A model generated the notes under the pieces. That model searched no databases. It was not told the DNA's origin and was given only the letters and a program-made list of their open reading frames with translations. From UBA2266 sp964406945 (GTDB lineage Bacteria; Planctomycetota; Phycisphaerae; Sedimentisphaerales; Anaerobacaceae), in NCBI GenBank assembly GCA_964406945.1, contig CAYOTO010000020.1, positions 1-60,738 of the forward strand: a stretch of DNA of 60,738 nucleotides, written 5' to 3'. The translations under genes and the position numbers were made by a program. This document shows positions 1-8,377 of the stretch, piece by piece (the stretch's first letter is position 1; every line of letters begins with the position of its first letter).

Positions 1-47
1 ACTAAAAAGACGGTTTTAGAAACTCGAACACCATTATGGAGAAGGAT

Positions 48-1088
48 ATGAAGGTTTGGAATTTTGGAATAGTAGGCGCCGGATTGATCGCTGATTTTCA
101 CGCGAGAGCCATCGCCGATCTGGAGAATGCAAAGCTTGCGGCATGCTGCGACCACGTGATGGACAAGGCGAAGGCCCTTTCCGACAAACACGGCGGCAAG
201 CCATACGACAACTTCGAAGAGATGGTCAAAGACCCGGATGTCGATGTGGTCACTATAGCCACGCCGAGCGGTCTGCACATGGAGCCGACCGTTGCTGCCG
301 CGGAAGCCGGCAAGCACGTCATTTGCGAAAAACCTCTCGAAGTAACGCTTGAACGGATTGACAAGATGATTGCCGCTCACAAAAAGGCCGGCACACGGCT
401 CGGGGGTATTTTCCCCTACCGCTTTAACGATGCGATGAAGCCGCTGCGCGAAGCTATCGAGAGCGGGCGATTCGGTACTATCACGTACGCGTCGATATAC
501 GTTCCCTGGTGGCGAACCGAAGACTACTACAAAGATTCGTGGCATGGAACATTGAAACTCGACGGCGGCGGCGCACTGATGAACCAGTCGATCCACATGG
601 TTGACATGCTCTGCGATCTTATGCCCCCAATCGAATCGCTTCAGGCCTACACGGCCAAGCTGGCCCACCCGGAGATTGAGGCCGAGGATACGGCGACCGC
701 CGTGTTGAAGTACAGCAACGGGGCCCTGGGTGTAATTTACGGCACGACCGGTTCGTGGCCGGGGCAGTTCAGAAGATTCGAGATAACCGGAACAAAAGGA
801 ACGGTCATCCAGGTTGAGAACAGCTTCACGGTCTGGCAATTCGCCGACGAAACACCCGAAGACGAAGAAATTCGCGCTAAATTCGGCGAAATCGAAGGCG
901 GCGGCGGAGTGGCCGATCCGGCGGCAATAACTCACGAAAATCATACGCGAAACTTCAAGGCTTTCCTGGAATCGCTCGACAGCGACAAGGACTTCTGGAT
1001 CGACGGTCCCGAAGCCCGCAAAGCGGTCGAGGTGATTCTGGCGGTGTACGAATCGGCCAAGAAGGGCGCTGAAGTCAAACTCGGCTAA
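48..1088 (+). CDS. Gfo/Idh/MocA-family oxidoreductase (cytoplasmic)
   Basis: NAD(P)-dependent sugar dehydrogenase of about 346 residues. The Rossmann motif GIVGAGLIADFH sits at residues 7-18 and the family signature EKP at 94-96 (HVICEKPLEV), followed by the usual C-terminal alpha/beta domain. No signal peptide is present, so it should act in the cytoplasm, probably oxidising a sugar or cyclitol; the substrate cannot be read from the sequence. An in-frame ATG at 36 also exists, but GGAGAAGG at 38-45 makes a good ribosome site for the ATG at 48, so the shorter form is preferred. A strong terminator follows the gene, making it the last gene of its transcript. Confidence 0.88.
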   Translation: MKVWNFGIVGAGLIADFHARAIADLENAKLAACCDHVMDKAKALSDKHGGKPYDNFEEMVKDPDVDVVTIATPSGLHMEPTVAAAEAGKHVICEKPLEVTLERIDKMIAAHKKAGTRLGGIFPYRFNDAMKPLREAIESGRFGTITYASIYVPWWRTEDYYKDSWHGTLKLDGGGALMNQSIHMVDMLCDLMPPIESLQAYTAKLAHPEIEAEDTATAVLKYSNGALGVIYGTTGSWPGQFRRFEITGTKGTVIQVENSFTVWQFADETPEDEEIRAKFGEIEGGGGVADPAAITHENHTRNFKAFLESLDSDKDFWIDGPEARKAVEVILAVYESAKKGAEVKLG

Positions 1089-1110
1089 GCCATATCCCCC
1101 AATAATGATG

Positions 1111-1150
1111 CCGCGCGGTCCGATATAGACGGGTCGCGCGGTTTTTGTTT
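1111..1150 (+). terminator. Rho-independent terminator after the first oxidoreductase gene
   Basis: Seven-base arms CCGCGCG (1111-1117) and CGCGCGG (1135-1141) enclose a second CCG/CGG pairing and are followed by a T-rich tract. It is oriented for the plus-strand gene ending at 1088. The reverse strand has no T-run, so it should not terminate the converging glycosyltransferase gene. Confidence 0.85.
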
Positions 1151-1156
1151 TGCAGA

Positions 1157-2596
1157 TTAGGTCGTCAGCGGTTTCTTGATTTTCTTTTGAACGCCTACGG
1201 TCTCCATACTGCGGGCCATTCTTCCGGATTTGAGCTGCAGGCTCGAATCTTTTGTCCGCTCGAATTTGGGTCCTCTGCCGGTGACAATTTCCTTAAGGTC
1301 CCGGACAAAGTAAACATACTGCAGCAGTGCCCATGCGCTGTTGTACCACCTCATCTGATAGCCTCTCTGGTGGGCCTGTTTTTCCATCACGAGCCGTTTG
1401 TCTTCGTTGAATACCAGATAGTCCAGTGCCTGGGCGATCTGATCGACTGACGGCTCGCCGGGATCGACCAGGATGCCGCGTGCGTATCTGCCGATGTTGA
1501 TGTCTGGTTTGCACCTTCTGTTTGAGTGGATCAGTTCAAGAGCATATCTAAACTTGGTGGTGACAGCCACCCTGCCCGCTCCAAGAGTGTCGGCCAGAAT
1601 TCCGCTGGATATCTGTTCGGTGTTCAAGTACGGAAGCACCATGACGTTGGTCGCCCCGTACAGATTCATAAGCGTTGCTTCATCAAGAAAGGTGTCGAGA
1701 AAAATGACGTCATTGCGGCTCGGGTCCGCGTCAGCCAGATCCTTTACGCGGTGCCATGTTACGCCCGATTCGGCTATGGCTTTATCCAGTTCTTCTTTAT
1801 ATTCGCGGTAATACCGGCCTCCTTCTGCGGTGACAAAGTCGGGGTGACACTTGCCTCCCACTATGTAGACAATCCGTTTACGCTGCTGTTCATCGCAGGA
1901 TTCGTCAAGGAATCTGCCCAGCGCCCTGATTGCATACTGTATGCCTTTGCCCGGCGACAACAGCCCCAAGGTCGTCATTAAGAAGCGATCTTCCAGCCCG
2001 TAGTCCTTTTTGATAGAAAGCCGGTCGAACTGCGAGGGATGCTGCATTCGGATTCCGTGGTCGATGTGCTTCAGTTTTACATGGGGAATTCCATAGATTT
2101 TGGATTCCAGGATTTGAATCGCACTTTCGGTGGTTACTATGAGCCCGTCACTGTGCCTGGCCAGTTCCTGTATTGTGCGCTTTTGATGGTCATCGGGGTC
2201 TTCCAGAACCGTGTGCAGGTATACCAGAACTATGAGACCTTTTTTCTGCAAGGTACGGGCCATGTGTACGAAATTGCGTCCGCGGCATTCATTTCCGTCC
2301 TCGTCGGGGTCCAGACCGTACTCATGCTGCAGCAGGACTACGGTCGGACTGGAGCTGCTGTTGGCCCGCAGGCATATTTCGTTTGTCCCGTCCCGCCACG
2401 ACTCGGGATCGTATTGGTCTATTTTGGTATCGACAGGTATGTCGTAGCGATGGTTTCCCCTGTCTATGGCAGCCACCCTTATGCGCTTTACTTCCTTGGG
2501 AAAATGCTCCAGAGCCGTGGCCAGATCGCGCGAAAACGTTCCTATACCGCATTTGCGCGGAGGATAGGTACTGACTATTCTAACATTGAACGCCAT
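1157..2596 (-). CDS. GT4-type glycosyltransferase
   Basis: 479-residue GT-B glycosyltransferase. The N-terminus (IVSTYPPRKCGIGTFSRDL) is the typical start of family 4 transferases, with the glycine-rich donor loop in KCGIGTF. A second half with LGLLSPGKGIQYAIRALG and ISSGILADTLGAGRVAVTT fits the nucleotide-sugar-binding lobe. It has no signal peptide and probably transfers a hexose from a nucleotide sugar to a glycan, lipid or polyol; the acceptor is unknown. AGAGGAGAA stands just before the ATG. The gene lies 31 bases downstream of the TIM-barrel gene on the same strand, so the two may be co-transcribed. Confidence 0.85.
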   Translation of the reverse strand: MAFNVRIVSTYPPRKCGIGTFSRDLATALEHFPKEVKRIRVAAIDRGNHRYDIPVDTKIDQYDPESWRDGTNEICLRANSSSSPTVVLLQHEYGLDPDEDGNECRGRNFVHMARTLQKKGLIVLVYLHTVLEDPDDHQKRTIQELARHSDGLIVTTESAIQILESKIYGIPHVKLKHIDHGIRMQHPSQFDRLSIKKDYGLEDRFLMTTLGLLSPGKGIQYAIRALGRFLDESCDEQQRKRIVYIVGGKCHPDFVTAEGGRYYREYKEELDKAIAESGVTWHRVKDLADADPSRNDVIFLDTFLDEATLMNLYGATNVMVLPYLNTEQISSGILADTLGAGRVAVTTKFRYALELIHSNRRCKPDINIGRYARGILVDPGEPSVDQIAQALDYLVFNEDKRLVMEKQAHQRGYQMRWYNSAWALLQYVYFVRDLKEIVTGRGPKFERTKDSSLQLKSGRMARSMETVGVQKKIKKPLTT

Positions 2597-2627
2597 CTCG
2601 TTCTCCTCTACGCATAACGCACTAATC

Positions 2628-3455
2628 TCATAGTGTATCGATTACACCTCGGACATAGCCGACGGACTCGGCCAGACCCGCCAGCGGATCGTTGGCGTCT
2701 TTTTCGTACTCGAACGAAACCACGCCATCGAAATTGATTTTCATTATTGCCCTGACGACGGCCGGAATGTCCATCACACCCCTGCCGATTTCACAGCCAT
2801 GGCCCTTCGCACTTGCGGCCGATACATCCTTTATATGGAAATCGAGCATACGGTCTGCGTACTTCAGCGTCTGAGCGACGGGATCGCCGCCGTACCGTTT
2901 GGTATGGCCCACGTCGTGGCAGAAACCGATCCGCCTGTCCAGCCCTTTGATCTTGTCGTACCCCATCGCGGGTGTAGGGTAGAGTTTGTCTCCGGGGCCG
3001 TGGTTGTGGATAGCGACTTTGATGTTGTATTGTTTTACTTTTTGCTCGACCAACGGCAGCAGATCCGGAGCGGGCACTCCTATGATCACCGTCATACCGG
3101 CGGCTCTTGCATAGTCGAAGGCCTGGTTTACCTGCTCGACGTTCTTCATCGAGATTACGCCGCCGCCGTACAACTTCAGACCCGCCTCTTTCACCTTTGC
3201 TACGGCCGCTTTTATTTGAGCAGGAGAGCTGTTAAGAGCCAGGTGGAAACTCTTAAATGCGATATATTCGAGTCCGACTTTCTTCGTCATCGCCAGTGTC
3301 TGGTCAAGGTCGAATTTCCTGAGCGAGTAAGACGCCAGTCCGAGCTTCAGTTTGCGGTTGTTGCTTTCAGCGGCCGGAGCGGTCGAGCCTGCCAGGGCGG
3401 CTGCGGCTACAACTCCGGTTGCCTGTAGAAATCGTCTTCTATTGTTCGAGATCAT
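2628..3455 (-). CDS. Exported TIM-barrel sugar-phosphate isomerase/epimerase-like protein
   Basis: 275-residue protein of the xylose-isomerase-like TIM-barrel superfamily (AP endonuclease 2 fold). It opens with a Tat-type signal (NNRRRFLQATGVVAAAAL), so it probably works in the periplasm. Metal-site segments typical of the family are visible: KVAIHNHGPGD, GFCHDVGH and DFHIKDV, with a late glutamate in VVSFEYE. The ATG at 3455 is chosen because AAGGAAGG lies upstream and the Tat motif begins there; an ORF 18 codons longer has no reason to be preferred. Exported epimerase-like proteins often sit beside Tat-exported Gfo/Idh/MocA enzymes, as the divergent gene at 3679 is here. Substrate unknown. 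Confidence 0.85.
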   Translation of the reverse strand: MISNNRRRFLQATGVVAAAALAGSTAPAAESNNRKLKLGLASYSLRKFDLDQTLAMTKKVGLEYIAFKSFHLALNSSPAQIKAAVAKVKEAGLKLYGGGVISMKNVEQVNQAFDYARAAGMTVIIGVPAPDLLPLVEQKVKQYNIKVAIHNHGPGDKLYPTPAMGYDKIKGLDRRIGFCHDVGHTKRYGGDPVAQTLKYADRMLDFHIKDVSAASAKGHGCEIGRGVMDIPAVVRAIMKINFDGVVSFEYEKDANDPLAGLAESVGYVRGVIDTL

Positions 3456-3678
3456 ACCTGAACCTTCCTTTCCATGCCTGCGTGAGGAACTATCGGCACA
3501 AGGGCGCACAAGGCCCGCCGCTAAGGGTCAGCATAGCCAAATACCCCTGAAAAGGCAAGGAAATTCGATTTGCATCCGGATCGCCGTTCTGATAGCATTT
3601 TTGCTGTGGAACTTTGATAACAGGCGTTCTACTTTGTACGCCCGCTTCACAATGCAAGCTGTATTGGCAGGTTTGATC

Positions 3679-4995
3679 ATGAACGAGACAAACAGGAAGA
3701 CAACTCTGACCCGAAGAAAATTTCTTAAGCAGTCGGCGTTGGCTGCAGGCGCCGCGGCGGCTCCGGTCATTGTTCCGGCCTCTGTATTCGGCGCCGAGGC
3801 TCCGAGCAACCGAATAACATTCGGCTGTATAGGTGTCGGCCGCATGGGAAGCGGCGATATGCGCGAACTTATGGGAATAAAAGAAGTGCAGATCGTGGCC
3901 GTCTGCGATGTAGATTCAGACAGAGTCGACACCGCGAAGAAACGTGTCGAGGATAAGTACGGCGCCGGGACCTGTACCGGCTACGGCGATTTTCGCAATC
4001 TCGTGACCAGAGACGATATCGACGCTGTAACGGTCTGTACGCCGGACCACTGGCACGTGCTGCCTGCCATAGCAGCGGCTAAAGCCGGCAAAGACATCTT
4101 TCTGCAGAAACCTCTGAGTCTGACCATCGAGGAGGGTCGGGCTTTGAGCGATACCGTGAACCGTTACGGCAGGGTGTTTCAAACCGGAAGTCAGCAGCGT
4201 TCTGACAGCAGGTTCCGCTTTGCCTGCGAACTGGTGCGTAACGGCAGAATCGGCAAGCTACATACGGTTAAAGTCGGATTCGGAACGGATCCGGGCTGTG
4301 ACCCGCAACCGGTTATGCCGGTACCAAAGGAACTTGATTATGAGATGTGGCTTGGCCCGGCCCCCCGGGCTGAATACACCGAAAGACGCGTGCATCCTCA
4401 GCAGGGCTACGGCCGTCCGGGCTGGCTGCGAATTCGCGACTACGGAGCGGGCATGATAACCGGGTGGGGCAGCCACCACAACGACATCGCACAATGGGGT
4501 ATGGACACCGAATACACCGGGCCGATGGAGATCGAAGCAAAGGCGGAATTTCCCAGGGACGGCCTGTGGAACGTGCACGGTAAATTCCATATCGAGTACA
4601 AGTACGCCAACGGCGTAAAAGTCATTTGTGCAGACAACAGCGAAAACAAGCAAGGTGTGGTTTTCGAAGGTTCCGAAGGCTGGGTCTACGTGCGACGCGG
4701 TTTTATAGACGCAAATCCAAAGTCCCTGCTGGAGTCCAAAATCGGCCCGGATGAAGTCAACCTTTACAAGAGCACCAGCCATAAAGGCAATCTCATCGAG
4801 TGCATCAAATCACGAGCCAGGACGGTGGCGCCCGTGGAGGTTGGTCATCGCTCGTGCTCGGTCTGCCTGCTGGGCCAGATTGCCATGCTGCTCGAAACCA
4901 AACTCAAGTGGGATCCCGACAAAGAGGTTTTTACCAACAGCGACGAGGCAAACCGCATGATATCCAAGCCGATGCGGGGCCAGTGGCATCTTTAG
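3679..4995 (+). CDS. Tat-exported Gfo/Idh/MocA oxidoreductase
   Basis: 438-residue oxidoreductase with a twin-arginine signal (TRRKFLKQSALAAGAAAAP, residues 9-27) and a Rossmann motif GCIGVGRMGSGDM. The usual EKP is replaced by QKP (DIFLQKPLS), a common variant in the exported planctomycete and Bacteroidetes branch. GWGSHHNDIAQWGMD is a family motif containing the likely catalytic histidines. The cofactor must be carried through Tat with the folded enzyme. The start at 3679 is preferred because the Tat signal begins there; the frame is open upstream to 3352 without coding character. The DUF6807 gene follows after 34 bases and is probably in the same operon. Confidence 0.88.
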   Translation: MNETNRKTTLTRRKFLKQSALAAGAAAAPVIVPASVFGAEAPSNRITFGCIGVGRMGSGDMRELMGIKEVQIVAVCDVDSDRVDTAKKRVEDKYGAGTCTGYGDFRNLVTRDDIDAVTVCTPDHWHVLPAIAAAKAGKDIFLQKPLSLTIEEGRALSDTVNRYGRVFQTGSQQRSDSRFRFACELVRNGRIGKLHTVKVGFGTDPGCDPQPVMPVPKELDYEMWLGPAPRAEYTERRVHPQQGYGRPGWLRIRDYGAGMITGWGSHHNDIAQWGMDTEYTGPMEIEAKAEFPRDGLWNVHGKFHIEYKYANGVKVICADNSENKQGVVFEGSEGWVYVRRGFIDANPKSLLESKIGPDEVNLYKSTSHKGNLIECIKSRARTVAPVEVGHRSCSVCLLGQIAMLLETKLKWDPDKEVFTNSDEANRMISKPMRGQWHL

Positions 4996-5029
4996 TAAAC
5001 AGACAAATTACGATACGGGAGTATGGTAT

Positions 5030-5998
5030 ATGAGAAGCTCCAAGTTAGTATCCGCAGTAGTTTTGGTAGTGTTAGCGGTCGCAGCTTTGCCTGTCTACGC
5101 CGAGCCTCAGAATCTTTCGGCCAGAATTGAGGACAACAAGGTAATTGTTGAAATCGAAGGCAAACTGTTTACCTGCTACAAGTTCGACCACTCTCAGAAG
5201 TATCCCTATTTCTGGCCGGTCAACGGGCCGCTCACGGGCGAATCCGTCACTACGGAGACTTCCCAGCCTTACCCGCACCATCACTCGCTGTTCTTCGGCT
5301 GCGACCGGGTCAACGGCGCCAACTACTGGCAGGACGTAAACGCCAGAGGCCAGATACTCTCGCAGGGGCCCCGCCTTATTCGTGATGAGGGACCGCGTAT
5401 CATAATCATGGACGAATGTCTCTGGAAACAGCCGGAAAAAGAACCGGTTATCAGGGACCGCAGGTTCATAATGGTTACGGCTCCCGACGAGAGAACGCGG
5501 ATAATCGATTTCAGGATTGCAATCAATCCGTTGACGGATATCGAAATTCTCAAAACCAACCATTCGCTGTTCTCGGCCCGAATGGTGCCGGAACTCAGCG
5601 TCAAATCCGGAGGAACGCTCGTAAACGCCGAAGGCCAAACGAGCGAGAAAGGCACTTTCGGCCAGGCCTCTGTCTGGTGCGATTACAGCGGAACCCGCGA
5701 CGGCAAAACTGAAGGACTCGCCATTATGCAAAGCCCGAGGAACCGCTGGTTCCCCTCAAAGTGGTTTACCCGCGATTACGGTTTTTTCAGTCCGACGCCC
5801 ATGTACTGGCTCGAAGGGGGCAAGTTGAATCTGGGCGAAGACAGCAGACTTGCCCTGAGCTATCGCGTTGTCGTTCACACCGGGGACTGCGAATCGGCGG
5901 GCATCGAAGAGTTGTGGTCGGAATACGAACAGCGTGAAAAAGAAGACCGCCCGCGCCGCCGAGGCCGTGGAAGACAATCGGGGTCGCTGGACAATTAA
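5030..5998 (+). CDS. Exported DUF6807 (PmoA-like) protein
   Basis: 322-residue secreted protein of the family called DUF6807 or 'methane oxygenase PmoA'; the second name is an old label and implies no methane oxidation. A signal peptide covers residues 1-24 (ending PVYA). Family features are the histidine cluster PYPHHHSLFFG at 81-90, WCDYSGTRDG near 213 and the C-terminal RDYGFFSP segment. The tail is basic (RPRRRGRGRQ). Such proteins commonly accompany Gfo/Idh/MocA oxidoreductases and glycoside hydrolases; their activity is not established. A GGGAG ribosome site precedes the ATG. A broken second family member lies at 57747-58293. Confidence 0.8.
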   Translation: MRSSKLVSAVVLVVLAVAALPVYAEPQNLSARIEDNKVIVEIEGKLFTCYKFDHSQKYPYFWPVNGPLTGESVTTETSQPYPHHHSLFFGCDRVNGANYWQDVNARGQILSQGPRLIRDEGPRIIIMDECLWKQPEKEPVIRDRRFIMVTAPDERTRIIDFRIAINPLTDIEILKTNHSLFSARMVPELSVKSGGTLVNAEGQTSEKGTFGQASVWCDYSGTRDGKTEGLAIMQSPRNRWFPSKWFTRDYGFFSPTPMYWLEGGKLNLGEDSRLALSYRVVVHTGDCESAGIEELWSEYEQREKEDRPRRRGRGRQSGSLDN

Positions 5999-6027
5999 GC
6001 CTTGCCACCGGAGTCGCTTCACGGGGC

Positions 6028-7566
6028 CTAAAGGGGCCGCCATTTGCGGCCGTCGGCTTCGATGAGCTGGTCCGCCCGTTCGAAGCTGGGACTTCCCGCC
6101 GGATATTCTTGCGGAGTCTGCGGGTTCTCGGTCCAGTATTCGAGCACCGGCATAAGCATTTCCCATGACTTGTAGACCGCGTCAAACCTGTTGAAAAGCG
6201 TCTGGTCGCCGAGCAGACAGTCCAGCAATAATCTCTGGTAGGATTCCGGCATACCCACGCCGAAGATGCTTTCGTACTCGAAGCTCATATTAAGAGTCGC
6301 CATGCAGGCTTTGGAGCCGGGTTTCTTGGCCTGGAAGCTCAAAGATATTCCCTCTTCCGGCTGGATTCTCAATACCAGAACGTTTGCAGGCAAGTCTCCA
6401 AGTCCCATTGAGACGAACATCGAATGCGGCGGTTTATTGAAAGTAATCGCGATTTCAGTGTTCTTTCTGGCCAGCCGTTTTCCGGTCCGCAGGTAGAACG
6501 GAACATCCCTCCATCGCCAGTTGTCTATGAACATTTTGGCCGCGATGTAGGTTTCAGTTCGCGACTCGGGATCAACGCCATCCTCTTCCATGTATCCGGG
6601 GACGGATTCGCCGTTTAAGATTCCGCGAGTATAACGGCCGCGGACTACGGTTTTACTTATGTTGGACTGTTCCAGAGGCCTGATGGATCTGAGCAGCTTT
6701 ATCTTCTCATCCCGGACGGAATCCGCCTCGAAAGAGGCCGGCGGCTCCATCGCAACCAGTGAGAGCATTTGAGTCACATGGTTTTGAAACATGTCCCTGA
6801 GCGCTCCGGATTTGTCGTAGTAACCGCCCCGCCGCCCGACACCCACGCTCTCGGCAATCGTTATCTGCACATGATCTATGTGGTTGCGATTCCAGACCGG
6901 CTCGAAAATTGTGTTCGCAAACCGGAACATAAGAATGTTCTGAACGGTCTCTTTGCCCAGATAATGATCGATTCGGTAGATCTGCGTTTCTTCGAAGCAC
7001 TGCTGAATATGTTCATTCAACTCCACCGCACTGTTGAGGTCCCTTCCGAACGGCTTCTCGACTACCAGCCTGACGTCCTTTCGAGGCTTGTTCTCCGGAC
7101 ACGCCAGACCCGCATCGCCCAGGTTCTTAACGATAGTCGTGTATAACACGGGCGGTACGGCCAGGTAAAAAACAATGCTGCCGCCGACGCCGTGGCGTTC
7201 GTTGAGTTCCCTGAGCCTTATCCCCATGTTGCCGTAAGTACTCGAATCGCTATAATCCCCGCTCAGGTAATACAACCGTTCGATAAATCTCTTTTTAACT
7301 TCTTCCGGGATGTCCTCGTCTGCCGCCGCCAGAGACTCATCGGCCATCTTTCTGAACTGCTCATCGCTGTACTGCGTCCTGCCGCAGCCGAGCAAATAGA
7401 ATTCTTTCGGGATCAAATCGCGTGCGAACAGTTCAGCCAGACTGACCAGCAGTTTGCGTCTGGTAAGATCCCCGGATGCTCCGAAGACCACCATCGCGCT
7501 CGGTCCGGCCGGAGTCTCGGCACACAATATGTCCTGTTCAGTTATCGAGGGCAGAATCTCTTCCAT
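6028..7566 (-). CDS. zwf: Glucose-6-phosphate 1-dehydrogenase
   Basis: 512-residue enzyme that oxidises glucose-6-phosphate to 6-phosphogluconolactone and yields NADPH (or NADH). The dinucleotide-binding GASGDLTRRK lies at 29-38, EKPFG at 170-174, and the active-site signature RIDHYLGKE with the catalytic histidine at 198-206. Length fits the family. An ATG 14 codons upstream (7608) is possible; the frame is open further but without family similarity. It ends the minus-strand redox run, 106 bases after rubredoxin. Reducing power for the upstream superoxide reductase, rubrerythrin and peroxidase is a plausible reason for its position (inference). Confidence 0.95.
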   Translation of the reverse strand: MEEILPSITEQDILCAETPAGPSAMVVFGASGDLTRRKLLVSLAELFARDLIPKEFYLLGCGRTQYSDEQFRKMADESLAAADEDIPEEVKKRFIERLYYLSGDYSDSSTYGNMGIRLRELNERHGVGGSIVFYLAVPPVLYTTIVKNLGDAGLACPENKPRKDVRLVVEKPFGRDLNSAVELNEHIQQCFEETQIYRIDHYLGKETVQNILMFRFANTIFEPVWNRNHIDHVQITIAESVGVGRRGGYYDKSGALRDMFQNHVTQMLSLVAMEPPASFEADSVRDEKIKLLRSIRPLEQSNISKTVVRGRYTRGILNGESVPGYMEEDGVDPESRTETYIAAKMFIDNWRWRDVPFYLRTGKRLARKNTEIAITFNKPPHSMFVSMGLGDLPANVLVLRIQPEEGISLSFQAKKPGSKACMATLNMSFEYESIFGVGMPESYQRLLLDCLLGDQTLFNRFDAVYKSWEMLMPVLEYWTENPQTPQEYPAGSPSFERADQLIEADGRKWRPL

Positions 7567-7672
7567 CGGATACAATCCCAGTTTTAAATTAAAGAATTGT
7601 TGCCGCATCTTGCCGGGCCGGCTGCAGATACCCACCGACAAGGCAAGATGCGACCCGCCACTTTTAAAACGA

Positions 7673-7837
7673 CTATTCTTCCACGGCTTCGAACTGATCT
7701 TTGCCGGCGCCGCAGTCCGGACAAACCCAGTCGTCCGGCACATCATCCCACGCGGTGCCGGGCTCGACTCCGTTATCGGGATCACCCTCTGCAGGATCAT
7801 AAATATAACCACACATGATGCATCTGTACTTCTTCAT
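7673..7837 (-). CDS. Rubredoxin
   Basis: 54-residue one-electron carrier with a single Fe(Cys)4 centre. The ligands are C6, C9, C39 and C42 (CIMCG and CPDCG), with the family aromatic residues Y4, Y11, Y13 and W30/W37. An in-frame start 17 codons upstream is rejected because AAGGAG lies immediately before the ATG at 7837. Rubredoxin donates electrons to superoxide reductase and rubrerythrin in anaerobes, and both are encoded upstream on the same strand, which makes this the likely electron shuttle of the cluster. Confidence 0.95.
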   Translation of the reverse strand: MKKYRCIMCGYIYDPAEGDPDNGVEPGTAWDDVPDDWVCPDCGAGKDQFEAVEE

Positions 7838-7905
7838 TTCTACTCCTTTCGTTCGAATTGGACCCGAAATCACCGGGCCTTTTCTCATTCGTCGACAACT
7901 TTACA

Positions 7906-8358
7906 CTAGAAGATTATTTCAATCAATTCCTTCGGCTCGATTCGGAAGGTCGATCCCCTGCCCTGGAAGAAGCCGTGTTCGGCAATCATATGAACGCTCA
8001 GGTCAGACCAACGGGTACTTCGGCCCCACCCGATCAGCTCGACAATGGTGACCGTTTTGCGGTATTGCCCGCGATGGCCCCACGGACAGACCAGAAAGCC
8101 CTTGGCGCCGAGAGCCATAGCCCGTCTCTTATCGTCAATCGCGACCCATGTGCCCAAACCCGCCTCGGCCGCTTCGGTAATCCGGCTCATGCGTTTTGCC
8201 AGAGCGTCTATGGTGACGTGCAAACGGGCAAGCACAGCGGCGTCGCTTTGAATGATATCTTCGGCGCTGCGTCCGTCCTGGCCCATGAAGCCGCCCGCGA
8301 CCAGTCTCGAAGAGTGAAGCATTTCTTCGAGTTTCTGTGTTTGTGGTGTTTTTTTCAT
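7906..8358 (-). CDS. Conserved-looking protein of unknown function between nqrF and rubredoxin
   Basis: 150-residue soluble protein, not recognised. It has no signal peptide or membrane segment. The first half (residues 1-75) looks helical and polar, with AVLARLHVTIDALAKRM resembling a coiled helix. The second half looks like beta strands: GTWVAIDDKRRAM, then a loop FLVCPWGHRGQYRKTV with the only cysteine, then TVTIVELIGWG. The single cysteine next to a histidine could bind a metal or be redox-active, but one cysteine is weak evidence. It starts 19 bases after nqrF, so translation within the same transcript is likely. A role in NQR assembly or rubredoxin reduction is speculation. Confidence 0.7.
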   Translation of the reverse strand: MKKTPQTQKLEEMLHSSRLVAGGFMGQDGRSAEDIIQSDAAVLARLHVTIDALAKRMSRITEAAEAGLGTWVAIDDKRRAMALGAKGFLVCPWGHRGQYRKTVTIVELIGWGRSTRWSDLSVHMIAEHGFFQGRGSTFRIEPKELIEIIF

Positions 8359-8377
8359 TGGACTGTACTTCTTTGCA

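Noticed and set aside
3352..3678. N-terminal extension of the Tat-exported oxidoreductase
   Set aside because: It overlaps the divergent epimerase-like gene and would bury the Tat signal; the start at 3679 fits the signal.
5030..5998. Methane oxygenase subunit
   Set aside because: The PmoA name attached to this family is historical; the protein is soluble and exported and lacks the membrane helices of particulate methane monooxygenase.
7567..7812. Long N-terminal extension of glucose-6-phosphate dehydrogenase
   Set aside because: It overlaps the rubredoxin gene on the same strand and has no similarity to the enzyme; the family length fits a start at 7566 or 7608.
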